Of a stretch of 64,000 bases of DNA, positions 8,107-19,119 are shown one piece after another (the stretch's first letter is position 1; each line of letters opens with the position of its first letter). The notes beneath the pieces are model-generated. The model searched no databases. It was given only the letters and a program-made list of their open reading frames with translations, and was not told the origin of the DNA. Source of the stretch: Acidobacteriota bacterium (GTDB lineage: Bacteria; Acidobacteriota; Holophagae; Holophagales; Holophagaceae); the NCBI GenBank assembly GCA_005788175.1, contig SXYX01000006.1, positions 36,019 to 100,018 of the forward strand, read 5' to 3'. The position numbers were made by a program, and so were the translations under genes.

Positions 8107-10239
8107 TTATTTCTGAACCACGGGTAATAAATAACTGCTGATTGATTCATTTGTATGACCATCCACAGTTCTAATAAATAGTTTGGATGAAAGAGGAATG
8201 GATAGTTTTAGTCGTAAAGTAAATTCTTCGGTGGTCTGGTCAAAAATACCGTCATCCGGCAGGATTTGTTGCCAATCTTGGCCGTTAAAACTTATAAAGC
8301 AATGGCTAATAATGGAACGAAGATCTTTAAGAAGAAAGCGAGCCAGTAGGGTCTGCTGGTCAATATTCATGGTAATTTGATCGACCTTTGGAGCCTCATG
8401 GTCAATGGTGAACCGAGAGCTTAAAATTCCATCCTGCTGAGTTGAAGTTATCGTTTTCCATCTATCAAAAGCAGTAACCTGAAGTTCATAAACCCCTTCC
8501 TTATAGGAAGTTGTATCAAAGGCAAAGTGGTATGTATTAAATTGCTCCTCAAGCAAAATCTCATTTCCCTGTTCACCCCGAAGAGCTATGCGAAATAATC
8601 TTTGGTCGGTATTTTCAGTATCTGACTTAAATATAAAACCCTGAATTCCCTTTCGAAAGTTCCTCGATGTATCCCCTTGTTCTTCATTGTCATCCTCGAG
8701 AAAATACAGAATTTCAGATGATTGAGGTGGTGCTGTTAATGTATTAGTATTTTTACTAGATAAATAAATACCCGGAGGTAGAACTTCGATGGATTTAACT
8801 TGCGAAGTTCGTGCTTGAAGTGCCCAAAAAAACTTCACTTCTTTGACCTCCGGAGTCAACCCATCGACAGTGCTCAGCATTTTGACTCGAAACTGAGCAA
8901 ACTTAGCGACAGGAACCCCAGGGCGTTCTCCTGATTTCATCAACGGAGACCATGGCGACCAAGTTACATCAGGCCTACGAGTTTGACCTGAGCGAAATTG
9001 AATAGAGACCGAAGTTCCATTTGGTGTCTTGGATTCTATGTAAGGCCTACCCCAACGGGTCAGGCCCGGTGAAACCAATATTTCGGATTCCAAGTAACCT
9101 TCAGTTGAATTACTATCTGAGAGCGTATAAATTTCACCAGGATTCGATCCAACCACATACATGATTGATCCCTGAGAAATAAATGCTGTTGCTTGAGCGC
9201 AATTCAGTTCTTGAATGAGCGCAAACGATGGTTTTAAGGTAGGGACTTTTTGGATATCAAAAGAAAATATTCTTGATCGGTCTCCGGTGCCCAAAAGCAA
9301 ATGATTTTTCCATAGCGTGAGAGCAAAAGCAAAACTTTGCTGACTCTGCCAAAGAGTCCTAGAAAACTTGGAGTCTAGATCGTACTCGAATAAAATGCTT
9401 TTGGTTTTCAAATCTGATTCGCTTGGAAAATAGATATCCTGGGGAGTCACGGTCGGTATCTCTTTGGAAATATCGGGCAGGATAGGTCTTTCAATATTGG
9501 CTGATGCAAAGACCCGATCTCCAGAGACCACTATATTTCGAACTTCGTCCATACCGCTATCGAATAGAGTCTCAAGGCGGTCAGTAGCTCGATTGTATTT
9601 GACTACTAATCCGTTTCCATGCGTACCTAATAGGTAACTGCCTCGCGCATCTCTGGCAAAAGACGTGAAAGCAATTTCTTCTGCCATTTCTGCCAGCACA
9701 CGGCTTGATCCTTCGCGAGCAGATATAAGAACGGCGCCTCGTTCTCCAGCACCTAAAGCAAGTATTTCTCGATTTTCGGATTCTAACTGCCAAACGATAC
9801 GCGCATTGATAGCGGCATAAGTTGAGCTCTCTCCAAGAGAATTGATACGAACCAATCTCCTTTGTCCACTAGGTGCAACGATTAAATCCTCTCCTAGTCG
9901 AGTCATCGCAAAAACAATTCCACCTTTCATCTGAGCAAAAGGCTTCAACTGACCTCCCGATAGGCGAAAAATTCTTCCATCATTTCCAGCAGAAATAAAG
10001 CCTCCGTCACGACCATCGGGAAGAAAAGCCCATATGATCCCTTCAGGGACCTGGATAATGCGTCGAGAAGTCGGACCAAGCCTTAGTATTCCTTCTGCAT
10101 CAACTTGGAGTCCTTTAAATTCTGAATTCTGCCAATCAATAAACGAATTATAGTTCTTGGTAACTTGTTGACCATTTAATGAAATAACGGTGAAGAGAAA
10201 CATAATAATTCGACACTGATGTAAAAAAAGTCTCAACAT
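8107..10239 (-). CDS. Secreted beta-propeller-like protein, function unknown
   Basis: A 710-residue exported protein that I do not recognise as a named family. A hydrophobic N-terminus (about residues 1-22, ending near LNGQQ) looks like a signal peptide. Residues about 60-370 contain repeated blade-like units with patterns such as GGFISAGNDGRIFRL and GSYLLGTHGNGLVVKY, which suggests a WD40/Kelch-type or regulator-type propeller. The C-terminal half (about 480-700) is beta-rich and Ig-like, with an FTIDHEAPKV linker typical of surface or periplasmic proteins. Its ATG overlaps the stop of the upstream S55-like gene by one base (TAATG), so the two are translationally coupled and probably work together in the cell envelope. 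Confidence 0.7.
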   Translation of the reverse strand: MLRLFLHQCRIIMFLFTVISLNGQQVTKNYNSFIDWQNSEFKGLQVDAEGILRLGPTSRRIIQVPEGIIWAFLPDGRDGGFISAGNDGRIFRLSGGQLKPFAQMKGGIVFAMTRLGEDLIVAPSGQRRLVRINSLGESSTYAAINARIVWQLESENREILALGAGERGAVLISAREGSSRVLAEMAEEIAFTSFARDARGSYLLGTHGNGLVVKYNRATDRLETLFDSGMDEVRNIVVSGDRVFASANIERPILPDISKEIPTVTPQDIYFPSESDLKTKSILFEYDLDSKFSRTLWQSQQSFAFALTLWKNHLLLGTGDRSRIFSFDIQKVPTLKPSFALIQELNCAQATAFISQGSIMYVVGSNPGEIYTLSDSNSTEGYLESEILVSPGLTRWGRPYIESKTPNGTSVSIQFRSGQTRRPDVTWSPWSPLMKSGERPGVPVAKFAQFRVKMLSTVDGLTPEVKEVKFFWALQARTSQVKSIEVLPPGIYLSSKNTNTLTAPPQSSEILYFLEDDNEEQGDTSRNFRKGIQGFIFKSDTENTDQRLFRIALRGEQGNEILLEEQFNTYHFAFDTTSYKEGVYELQVTAFDRWKTITSTQQDGILSSRFTIDHEAPKVDQITMNIDQQTLLARFLLKDLRSIISHCFISFNGQDWQQILPDDGIFDQTTEEFTLRLKLSIPLSSKLFIRTVDGHTNESISSYLLPVVQK

Positions 10240-11993
10240 TACTCAACCTCGATTTCGAGGGTAACCAAACCCTGAACTTCGCGTTCAAGCGGTATCAGAG
10301 AGCGTCCAATAATTCTTCGTTTCAGACTACTGTTTTTAGAGCCATCCTCCGGATTTACGAGACTAGCAATAGAGGGAGGGACGCCCTCGATTCGATCTCC
10401 ACGAAGGCCCGCTCCTTTTGAGGATTGAACCAAAAGCCCATAGGCAAGATTGTTTTTTAAAGAGCTGTTAAGAATTTGGACCACATCACCCAAACTTCCA
10501 ATTTGAATAGAGGATTGATCTGGATCTGCCGACATGATGGACAGACCATCTCCAACAAGCAGATAGGTTTTCCCTTTTTGCGCCGACGTCGGGATAAAGA
10601 CCGAAAAGTTATATGATTCGCGGAGGCCTTGAATATTCTGAACAGTCAGGGTGACAGGTAAAGATGACCCTCTCTTGGGTCGAGATGTCAGAATACGAGC
10701 AGATACTACTGCGCTCAGATCTAACCGCTCCTCGGCCTTAATCGTTAAAGAAATCCCTTCAAATTTGGGTTTCTCAAAAGGATTAAAACAGATGGCCTGA
10801 AGAACGCCGCCTAAATAGTCAGAGAGTCTTTTGGAGTTAAGATCAGCAACAAAACTTTCAATCTCAATAGGAGGATAACCTGCAAGTTTAATATTTCCCT
10901 GAAGACTCAAACTTTGCATTCCTAATCCACGAATATTCGATTCTAAAGATTGAGATAAAACAGTAGCGGCAAAATACGGAGTTAATACAGGATGATCAAT
11001 CATATTAAAGCTTAAATTTAAATTTTTTCTGCCGCCTAAATTAATTCCCAGCCTCAAAGGGATCATCTTAGATTCGACTCCTAAAGTTCCGCTTACACCG
11101 GAGCTTCGGTCAAGCATCACCGATCCTATGGTTCTCCCTGGAGCGGTCAATTTGAAAGAAGAATTGAGATTGGAAACAACCCCTAAAACATTGCCAGATC
11201 GCATTGGGACCTGAAGCGACCCTAAATTAAAAAGCGGGTGCCCATACATTAATACGCGTTTGCCCCTGATATATGTGATGGTTCCGGCGCTAGATAAATC
11301 AAGATCTCCTTCAACTAGACTAGCTACTACAGTGCCTCCCGGCTCAATAGGGCTAGAGATTTGCTCTTCGTTAGTCATCATGAATGAATTGTTGGCGTCT
11401 AGGAAGCGAACTCCTGAACCTTGCCAAAAAGAGGCTGCATCTGATGATAAAGCCGTGCCAGTGAGTACGAGGCTATACGAATCTTTAGAGCCCTCGGGCC
11501 AAACTTCACTTAACGGAATCATCGTTCCACTTATTGCAGACTTCAAGACTTTAGGAGGATCCATTTTAGGGAGTATTAATGGGGTATTCTGAACGGACTC
11601 ATCTGGAATTTGTAAGAGCTGATCAAGCATGTATTGTATGGGAGTTATGCCGGCTATCGGCTCTTTGGAGAATGTGAAACCTGTACTTAGGGCACCAATA
11701 AGCTTTCCGTTGATGTAACAAGGGCTACCGCTCATTCCTGCGAAAACTCCCATTTCCTTCATTTGGGAGCCGAGCAGCTTGATAAGGATCGTTGATCGGC
11801 CGGGTGACGTATTCTTTTGGATGCCTAAAACTTCAAAATCAAATTGATCGATTTTAGAGCCCAAAAAAACTGTCTTACCTTGCCCTCTCATACCCGATCG
11901 GATATCCCCTAAAGGCAGGATTTCTTGGGATACTAATAATGAAAAAGCCACAAAAAATAGTGTTAAAACCTTGAAAATATTGGACTTAGACAT
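10239..11993 (-). CDS. SpoIVB/S55-like secreted peptidase domain protein
   Basis: A 584-residue exported protein. I start it at the ATG at 11993, because MSKSNIFKVLTLFFVAFSLLVSQ makes a proper signal peptide; the frame stays open to 12071 but those extra residues do not. The segment GMSGSPCYINGKLIGA (Ser about 88) matches the serine motif of SpoIVB peptidases, and GTITYIRGKRVLMYGHP (His about 252) matches their histidine region. The order of these two is reversed relative to SpoIVB itself. The rest is beta-rich with no further domain that I can name. Protease activity is inferred, not shown. It is coupled to the propeller gene downstream and divergent from the Oar-type receptor. Confidence 0.75.
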   Translation of the reverse strand: MSKSNIFKVLTLFFVAFSLLVSQEILPLGDIRSGMRGQGKTVFLGSKIDQFDFEVLGIQKNTSPGRSTILIKLLGSQMKEMGVFAGMSGSPCYINGKLIGALSTGFTFSKEPIAGITPIQYMLDQLLQIPDESVQNTPLILPKMDPPKVLKSAISGTMIPLSEVWPEGSKDSYSLVLTGTALSSDAASFWQGSGVRFLDANNSFMMTNEEQISSPIEPGGTVVASLVEGDLDLSSAGTITYIRGKRVLMYGHPLFNLGSLQVPMRSGNVLGVVSNLNSSFKLTAPGRTIGSVMLDRSSGVSGTLGVESKMIPLRLGINLGGRKNLNLSFNMIDHPVLTPYFAATVLSQSLESNIRGLGMQSLSLQGNIKLAGYPPIEIESFVADLNSKRLSDYLGGVLQAICFNPFEKPKFEGISLTIKAEERLDLSAVVSARILTSRPKRGSSLPVTLTVQNIQGLRESYNFSVFIPTSAQKGKTYLLVGDGLSIMSADPDQSSIQIGSLGDVVQILNSSLKNNLAYGLLVQSSKGAGLRGDRIEGVPPSIASLVNPEDGSKNSSLKRRIIGRSLIPLEREVQGLVTLEIEVE

Positions 11994-12162
11994 AATTATA
12001 GGTGGCCTATTTGTAGTAATGATAGAGATTTTAATAAGATTGGCTTGGCAACTCCAATAGCATAACTCCACAAATGACTTATGCCTAAACAGTACTTAAA
12101 AAAACCTAGAATTGTCGACTTTTGAGTGCTTTAGTCTTTAAATAGGTATTAATTAAGTCCCA

Positions 12163-12206
12163 TTGAATTTACCTCTAATTTGATACTATACCAATATACG
12201 GGAGGA
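12163..12206 (+). promoter_or_regulatory. Possible promoter and strong ribosome site of the TonB receptor
   Basis: TTGAAT at 12163-12168 and TATACC at 12187-12192 (spacing 18) could be a sigma-70-type promoter; a second reading uses TACTAT at 12184. The ribosome site GGAGGA at 12201-12206 is clear and sits 7 bases before the ATG at 12214. The promoter is a weak match and is offered tentatively. Confidence 0.35.
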
Positions 12207-12213
12207 ACTTTTT

Positions 12214-15108
12214 ATGCGTAAATCGCACGTCACTTCATCTGCCATCATGGCGCTCATTGTTGCCTCGGGAGTACCCGCTTTCACACAAAGCGCTCTGTCG
12301 CAAATCATAGTAAGCGTTACTGATGCTCAAGGCAGGCCGCTTACTGGTGTTGCCATTACTCTTCGAAATGCTGAGACGGGATTAGTTCGAGCTTCTCTCA
12401 CCGAGTCAAACGGCCAGTTTCAATTTGTTAATTTGCCCGTGGGTCCTTACGTAGCGTCTGCAAGCAAAGATGGTTTTCAGTCCGCAATTGGTGTGAAGTT
12501 ATACCTGAGCTTAAGTGGCTCTGCCCCCCTCAATTTCCGATTGGCTTCTGTTTCTGAAACCACAATTGAAGTTCTTTCGGCGGTCTCCTCTATAGATCCA
12601 AATCGTAGTTCAGCAACAACTTCAATTTCTCCCGAGAACATGAATAGACTTCCAGTCGCTGGTCGTTCATTCTTAGATTTTGCTACATTGACCCCTCAAG
12701 TTATCGTTGAAGGAAATCGCGGCAATTTAGCCATTGCAGGTCAACGAGGCGTCAATACCTCGGTCAATTTAGACGGCGCTGATAACAACGAATCCTTCTT
12801 TGGGGGTGCCCTCGGTAGCGCTGAAGGCAAGACTCCATTCACGGTATCGATTGAAGCAGTTCGAGAATTTCAAGTGGTCACTGACGGCGCTTCGGCTGAG
12901 TATGGCCGCATGGGCGGTGGATACATTAATGCTGTCACTAAATCTGGTACGAACGACTTTACAGGCAGTGCATTTTATTACAAGCGTCCGCAACGTTTTA
13001 TTGCACTCCGACCTGACTTCGGTGTTCCAGGATCAAATGCGATTATTTCCAGCCCTAATTCTCAACAAGGTTTCTCCTTTGGTGGTCCACTCATTAAAGA
13101 CACTCTATTTTTCTTCGTAGCTTATGACGGTCAACGAAGAAGCTCCACCAACAATTTTACTTGGGGTACACAATCACTCCCCTTGGCCTTAGACCTGACC
13201 CAAGCGGCTGATCTAGTACTAGCAAACAGAGGCGGTTCATATGCGAGTCCTCAAAATTCAGATGTTTTCTTCGCTCGTGTCGACTGGGTTTTAAACGCTG
13301 ATAACATTTTCACTTTCCGTTACAACAAGTCTGACTTCACAGGCATATACAACGATGGCTCGAATGTTGCTTTTGAAACCACCACCCCTGATATTGTCAA
13401 TACTGAATCCCTAGTGGGCCAGTGGAATTGGTCGATCGCTCCTAACTTGCTCAGCGAATTTCGTGTGAGCAAATCTGGAAATGATCTCCCGCGTAGACAA
13501 CGAACCTCCAGGCCCCGTGTAGCCATCAGTAATGTGGGAAGCTACGGAGGCAATAACTTCTTTCGTGAATACGAACAGGAGCGTTTTCAAATTCAAGAAA
13601 CTCTAACCTACGTTGCTCCTGGTTTCACCATCAAAATCGGAGCTGACTACAACAAAACTAGTATTTACGAAATCTTTGCTGGAACCGCAAACGGTTCCTA
13701 CAGCTTTAGCAATATAACGGATTTCAGAGCCGGTAATTGGTCTTCGTACGATCAAAGATTTGGATTGGGCGGTCTCACGGCTCTTCAATCAGGTGAATTT
13801 GATAGCACCTCCCAAGAGGAAGCCTATTTCATCCAAGGCGACTTCAGATTGAATAACGATCTCAAGTTAGGTTTAGGATTACGACAAGACCAACAAAAAA
13901 ATCCTTCCTTCCCTATTGCAAATTTTGCCAATCCCACAACGACAACAGCCCCTTTAACTGAGACCATTCCTGGCAGTAACACATGGGATCCGCGTGTCAG
14001 TCTGACATGGACACCTAGTGCCGACAAAGGTAAAACGATCGTGCGCCTCAATGCTGGTACTTATACTTCCCGTACCCCTGCTGTTTTCCAGTACCAAGTC
14101 TATTCAGTGAATGGCGTTAGAGCGACTTCAATTAGATTTACATCTGCCTCTCTAACTTCGGCTTTTGTCGCTGCTAATCCTGGATTAGTGCGGGGATCTA
14201 CTTTTAATTGGAATAATCCTTATGCATTCCCCTCATTACCAGTAGGATCTTCTGTTCCTAAGGGCGATATTTTCACCTTCGATCCTAACTTTGAAAACCC
14301 TCGTACCACCCGATTTAACGCAAGTGTTGAAAGAGCTTACGACTCAGGTTGGGTAGTAGGTATTAATTCAGCTTATGCCGTTGGAAGCCGCTTAGAACGC
14401 CTTAAGGATATCAATCTAGGTATACCTGTAGCGAACGTTGATACCCGGCTTGTTTTTCCTAGTACGCGGCCTAATGCAAACTTTTCTAAGATGATGATGT
14501 ACACATCCGATGCAATTAGTAACTATTCCGCAATCACGCTAAGCGCCAAGTATGACAAATCAGATAGCCCTTTCACAGGTCAATTTTTCTACACTTGGAG
14601 TGTCAACCGAGATAACGATTCCAATGAGCGTAATTTCTCGAGCTACGGTGTCCAAAATACCCAAAGACTTATGGATGACTACTCATACGCCGACACGGAT
14701 CGCCGTCATGTATTTACGGGATTTTTCAGTTACTTCCATGCCGCTACTAAAATCATGAGTGGTGTCAATATTCGTTACTCATCGGGTACGCCCTACTCTG
14801 CGATAGCTTCTGGCGATCAAAATGCTGACGGTATCAGCGGCAACGATCGTGTCTATTATCTTGGACAAGATACAGGTCGCAATGTGTTCCGACGATCCAG
14901 TTTCACTACGGTTGATGCTAAATTCAGTCGTGATTTCAAATATGCTGGAACTGTCCTTACCTTGTCAGCTGAAGTCTTTGACATCTTCAATCGAATGGAT
15001 ACGTTCAATGCCATTCGGGGTGGAACTGGGAACACATTCCTTGCTCCTTCTCCAACCTCAGTTGGCCAAACACGGCAGGTACAATTAGGAGTCCGGTTAG
15101 CTTTCTAA
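12214..15108 (+). CDS. Oar-type TonB-dependent outer-membrane receptor
   Basis: A 964-residue outer-membrane transporter or adhesin. It has a signal peptide (about 1-29, cut near FTQSALSQ), a carboxypeptidase-regulatory-like beta-sandwich (about 29-110, with VTDAQGRPLTGVAITLRN and the LPVGPYVASA strand), a plug domain (about 130-250, including NVNLDGADNN-like and EYGRMGGGYINAVTKSG stretches) and a beta-barrel that ends in the expected terminal phenylalanine (GVRLAF). This layout is the Oar family common in Acidobacteriota and Myxococcota. The substrate is unknown; proteins of this class are thought to handle oligosaccharides or peptides. A strong ribosome site precedes it and a strong terminator follows. 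Energy would come from the TonB-ExbBD operon at 35-38 kb. Confidence 0.9.
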   Translation: MRKSHVTSSAIMALIVASGVPAFTQSALSQIIVSVTDAQGRPLTGVAITLRNAETGLVRASLTESNGQFQFVNLPVGPYVASASKDGFQSAIGVKLYLSLSGSAPLNFRLASVSETTIEVLSAVSSIDPNRSSATTSISPENMNRLPVAGRSFLDFATLTPQVIVEGNRGNLAIAGQRGVNTSVNLDGADNNESFFGGALGSAEGKTPFTVSIEAVREFQVVTDGASAEYGRMGGGYINAVTKSGTNDFTGSAFYYKRPQRFIALRPDFGVPGSNAIISSPNSQQGFSFGGPLIKDTLFFFVAYDGQRRSSTNNFTWGTQSLPLALDLTQAADLVLANRGGSYASPQNSDVFFARVDWVLNADNIFTFRYNKSDFTGIYNDGSNVAFETTTPDIVNTESLVGQWNWSIAPNLLSEFRVSKSGNDLPRRQRTSRPRVAISNVGSYGGNNFFREYEQERFQIQETLTYVAPGFTIKIGADYNKTSIYEIFAGTANGSYSFSNITDFRAGNWSSYDQRFGLGGLTALQSGEFDSTSQEEAYFIQGDFRLNNDLKLGLGLRQDQQKNPSFPIANFANPTTTTAPLTETIPGSNTWDPRVSLTWTPSADKGKTIVRLNAGTYTSRTPAVFQYQVYSVNGVRATSIRFTSASLTSAFVAANPGLVRGSTFNWNNPYAFPSLPVGSSVPKGDIFTFDPNFENPRTTRFNASVERAYDSGWVVGINSAYAVGSRLERLKDINLGIPVANVDTRLVFPSTRPNANFSKMMMYTSDAISNYSAITLSAKYDKSDSPFTGQFFYTWSVNRDNDSNERNFSSYGVQNTQRLMDDYSYADTDRRHVFTGFFSYFHAATKIMSGVNIRYSSGTPYSAIASGDQNADGISGNDRVYYLGQDTGRNVFRRSSFTTVDAKFSRDFKYAGTVLTLSAEVFDIFNRMDTFNAIRGGTGNTFLAPSPTSVGQTRQVQLGVRLAF

Positions 15109-15124
15109 TTTTTCCAGACTCAAT

Positions 15125-15154
15125 AAAAAAAGGCAGCCCTGGCTGCCTTTTTTT
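15125..15154 (+). terminator. Intrinsic terminator after the TonB receptor
   Basis: An A-run leads into the stem GGCAGC (15132-15137), loop CCTG, and GCTGCC (15142-15147), followed by seven T. This is a textbook rho-independent terminator 20 bases after the receptor stop. Being flanked by A and T runs, it could also work on the other strand, but no minus-strand gene ends here. Confidence 0.93.
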
Positions 15155-15169
15155 AGTTAGGCTAAATGA

Positions 15170-15940
15170 ATGACAAATTTTATGATGATTGGAGATGTTT
15201 TTGGCGAACCTGGCCGACGCTTACTAGATCAGCATATTCAACAACTCCGCAAAGAATATGATTTAGATTTTATTGTGGTTAATGGCGAGAATGCTGCGCA
15301 TGGTCGTGGGATTCATTCATCCATTGCTAACCATTGGTTAACTGATCTTGCTATCGACGTGATCACAACTGGAAATCACGCCTTCGACGTTAAGGGCATC
15401 GAATCTTTTTATGATCAAGAACCTCGACTACTTCGACCTCTTAATCTTGAACTACCAAAGGCGGGGCATGGGTACTGGAAAGGGAGCGTCAATGGGGTAT
15501 CTTTTTTAGTTGTCAATATCATGGGACAGGTCCACATGCCGATTTGCTCAGATCCATTTCGGGCCATAGATCTCCTACTTTCTGAGGTATCGGCTGATGT
15601 AACGATCGTTGACATGCATGCCGATGCTACTAGTGAATCTCAAGCAATGGGTTGGCATTGTGATGGTCGCGTCACAGCTGTTCTTGGAACACACACACAC
15701 GTCCCTACTCTGGATTTAAAGATCTTGCCCTCTGGAACTGCCTACGTTACAGACATTGGCATGACGGGCCCCTACGGCGGCGTTATAGGGATGGATCGCG
15801 AAACCAGTCTGCAGCGATTCTATACTGGCAAACGAGCGTCTATGGCTGTAGCTCAAGATCAACTTGAACTCCATGCTGTCATCGTCAGTTGTAATGGCCA
15901 GCAAACTCAACATGTGCAACGCATCTGCAGGACGCTTTAG
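15170..15940 (+). CDS. YmdB-type metallophosphoesterase (TIGR00282 family)
   Basis: A 256-residue calcineurin-like phosphoesterase of the YmdB family, whose members hydrolyse 2',3'- or 3',5'-cyclic nucleotides. The metal-binding residues are seen in order: MIGDVFGEPG (Asp near 9), VVNGENAAHGRG (Glu/Asn near 40), TTGNHAFD (Asn/His), VDMHADATSE, and GTHTHVPT (two His). Another possible start is the ATG at 15182 (MMIGDVF). It lies after the receptor terminator, so it has its own transcription, and it converges on the dehydrogenase gene at 15944 with a 3-base gap. Confidence 0.9.
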   Translation: MTNFMMIGDVFGEPGRRLLDQHIQQLRKEYDLDFIVVNGENAAHGRGIHSSIANHWLTDLAIDVITTGNHAFDVKGIESFYDQEPRLLRPLNLELPKAGHGYWKGSVNGVSFLVVNIMGQVHMPICSDPFRAIDLLLSEVSADVTIVDMHADATSESQAMGWHCDGRVTAVLGTHTHVPTLDLKILPSGTAYVTDIGMTGPYGGVIGMDRETSLQRFYTGKRASMAVAQDQLELHAVIVSCNGQQTQHVQRICRTL

Positions 15941-15943
15941 GAA

Positions 15944-16990
15944 TTATTTAAACCAGCTCCCAGAGTGTGTTGCATAGAAATCAGATAGTTTAATCTGCTC
16001 CTGATTAATAAATCCCCTTTGAGGTAAGACCTTAGAGGCAACCAGTTCTATTGCAGCAACTAAACTACCAGCAGTTGTCCAGCTAATCGCATGCCAAGAC
16101 TCTCCAAAAATAGTCATGGGGTAATAAAATTTTTCAATACTTTCCTCTTCTCCCGATTTATTTTCTAGGAATGCTTTTACTACCACAAGGTCATCTTGGG
16201 CTTTTCCTGAAAGCCATTGGAGTCCCTTTTTGAGAAGACTGGGGTAGGCGTTGATAAATGGATTATCGAACATTAGCTCAATACGACCGAAATGGCCCTC
16301 ATATCGTACAGATTTATAATCGATATTAGGGACCAGATGTTTCATAGTTTGACATAGAGTTCCGAGTCCTCCGCTAGTAGCTGCAGCTTCGTAAATATGA
16401 CCATTGATAGTGATCTTTTCAAGACCAGATCGAGCCGGGACCAAAATGATTCGACCATCTTGGACTACTTCGCAAGGGTTGAGGTATTCATTGACTAGTC
16501 CTTCAGGACTCCAAGTTGTTGAGTAGCGAAGAAAGCCCTGAGAAACTTGATCGATTGCCCCTACTCTAAGGCCGAGGCGATGGAAATCTTTTTTGCGCTC
16601 AGAGACTAGATGCGCCCCGAGTATACAAATAAATCCGGGCGCAAGACCACATTGGGGCATTAAAACAGAACGCGAGGTAGACGACCACTCCATAATCTTT
16701 TGAGTAGTGACTCGGTCTTCCGTTAAATCAAAATAATGTAGACCCTTGTTATAAGATTTCTCGGCGAGTGCTAAGGTTAAATTGTGAGGTAAACAACTAA
16801 CAACCGTATCCACCTGATCGAGTGTAGTTTCTAGATTTGACGTGTCACTCAAATCAATGACCTGTATAGGTAAAATAAAATTTTCTAACCTTGCTTTATC
16901 AACTCCGATAACATTGAAACCCCGATCGGCTAGAAGTAAAGCAGCCAATCGTCCGACTTTACCTAGTCCAAATACGGCAATATTTTTCAA
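15944..16990 (-). CDS. Saccharopine dehydrogenase-like NAD(P) oxidoreductase
   Basis: A 348-residue oxidoreductase with an N-terminal Rossmann fold (IAVFGLGKVGRLAALLL, residues 4-20) and a C-terminal domain of the saccharopine/lysine-6-dehydrogenase type, with QCGLAPGFICILGAHLV and SPEGLVNEYLNPCEVV. I place the start at a TTG at 16990, because GAGGT lies 5 bases upstream and the protein then begins exactly at the Rossmann strand; the open frame to 17017 also begins with TTG but has no such support. It could be a lysine 6-dehydrogenase or a related amino-acid enzyme; no lysine-degradation partner is beside it. Confidence 0.8.
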   Translation of the reverse strand: MKNIAVFGLGKVGRLAALLLADRGFNVIGVDKARLENFILPIQVIDLSDTSNLETTLDQVDTVVSCLPHNLTLALAEKSYNKGLHYFDLTEDRVTTQKIMEWSSTSRSVLMPQCGLAPGFICILGAHLVSERKKDFHRLGLRVGAIDQVSQGFLRYSTTWSPEGLVNEYLNPCEVVQDGRIILVPARSGLEKITINGHIYEAAATSGGLGTLCQTMKHLVPNIDYKSVRYEGHFGRIELMFDNPFINAYPSLLKKGLQWLSGKAQDDLVVVKAFLENKSGEEESIEKFYYPMTIFGESWHAISWTTAGSLVAAIELVASKVLPQRGFINQEQIKLSDFYATHSGSWFK

Positions 16991-17033
16991 TTTGACCTCT
17001 ATTGCAAAGATTATCAATAATTAACCAGATATA

Positions 17034-17066
17034 AACAAAAAACCTCGCAATTAAGCGAGGTTTTTG
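17034..17066 (-). terminator. Intrinsic terminator of groES-groEL
   Basis: The stem AACCTCGC (17041-17048), loop AATTAA, and GCGAGGTT (17055-17062) is followed, on the minus strand, by a T-rich run. It lies about 20 bases past the groEL stop and upstream of the next minus-strand gene, so it separates the chaperone operon from it. The plus-strand side also has a T run, so it may be bidirectional. Confidence 0.88.
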
Positions 17067-17085
17067 TCTTCCTTGCCAGTAAAGC

Positions 17086-18708
<1,623 letters not shown>

Positions 18709-18730
18709 TTAATACTCCTTGTGAATAAAG

Positions 18731-19021
18731 TTAGTTGAGAATGGCAAGAATTTCATCTTCTCGCACGATAACGTGATCTTCGAGATCTAGTTTCACTTCG
18801 GTTCCACTATATTTACCGATGAGGACTTTTTGGCCTTCCTTGACCGACATCGGAATACGCTTCCCTGCTTCATCGTATTTGCCATCACCAACAGCAACCA
18901 CGATAGCCTCCATGGGCTTCTCTTTGGCAGTATCCGGGATAACAATTCCACTTTTGAGAGTTTCGGCAGGATCCAGTCTCTTCAAAATAACTCGATCGTG
19001 AAGGGGAGTGATTGATTTCAT
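18731..19021 (-). CDS. groS: Co-chaperonin GroES
   Basis: Heptameric lid of the GroEL chamber. The 96-residue protein shows the family's LHDRVILKRLDPAET start, a mobile loop region around SGIVIPDTAKEKP, and the C-terminal strand DHVIVREDEILAILN. A strong ribosome site (AAGGAGG on the minus strand, complement of 19031-19038) precedes it. It is the first gene of the groES-groEL operon and is preceded by a promoter overlapping a CIRCE element, so heat-shock control by HrcA is expected. Confidence 0.97.
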   Translation of the reverse strand: MKSITPLHDRVILKRLDPAETLKSGIVIPDTAKEKPMEAIVVAVGDGKYDEAGKRIPMSVKEGQKVLIGKYSGTEVKLDLEDHVIVREDEILAILN

Positions 19022-19066
19022 AAAGGTAAAACCTCCTTAAAATATTGATGGTGGGCAAACGGGCGA

Positions 19067-19093
19067 GTAGCACTCAAACCCCTAGAGTGCTAA
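19067..19093 (-). promoter_or_regulatory. CIRCE operator (HrcA site)
   Basis: The inverted repeat GTAGCACTC-N9-GAGTGCTAA differs from the consensus TTAGCACTC-N9-GAGTGCTAA by a single base. It lies just upstream of groES, where HrcA-controlled operons carry it. HrcA itself is not encoded in this window. Confidence 0.95.
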
Positions 19094-19119
19094 TTTACCC
19101 TAAGTAGTAAAAGAGTCAA
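19092..19119 (-). promoter_or_regulatory. Sigma-70-type promoter of groES-groEL
   Basis: On the minus strand TTGACT (complement of 19114-19119) and TAAATT (complement of 19092-19097) are 16 bases apart. The -10 box overlaps the CIRCE repeat by two bases, so bound HrcA would block transcription start. The match is good for -35 and moderate for -10. Confidence 0.65.

Noticed and set aside
11260..11592. 110-codon plus-strand frame
   Set aside because: Antisense to the S55-like gene, with no ribosome site or recognisable domain.
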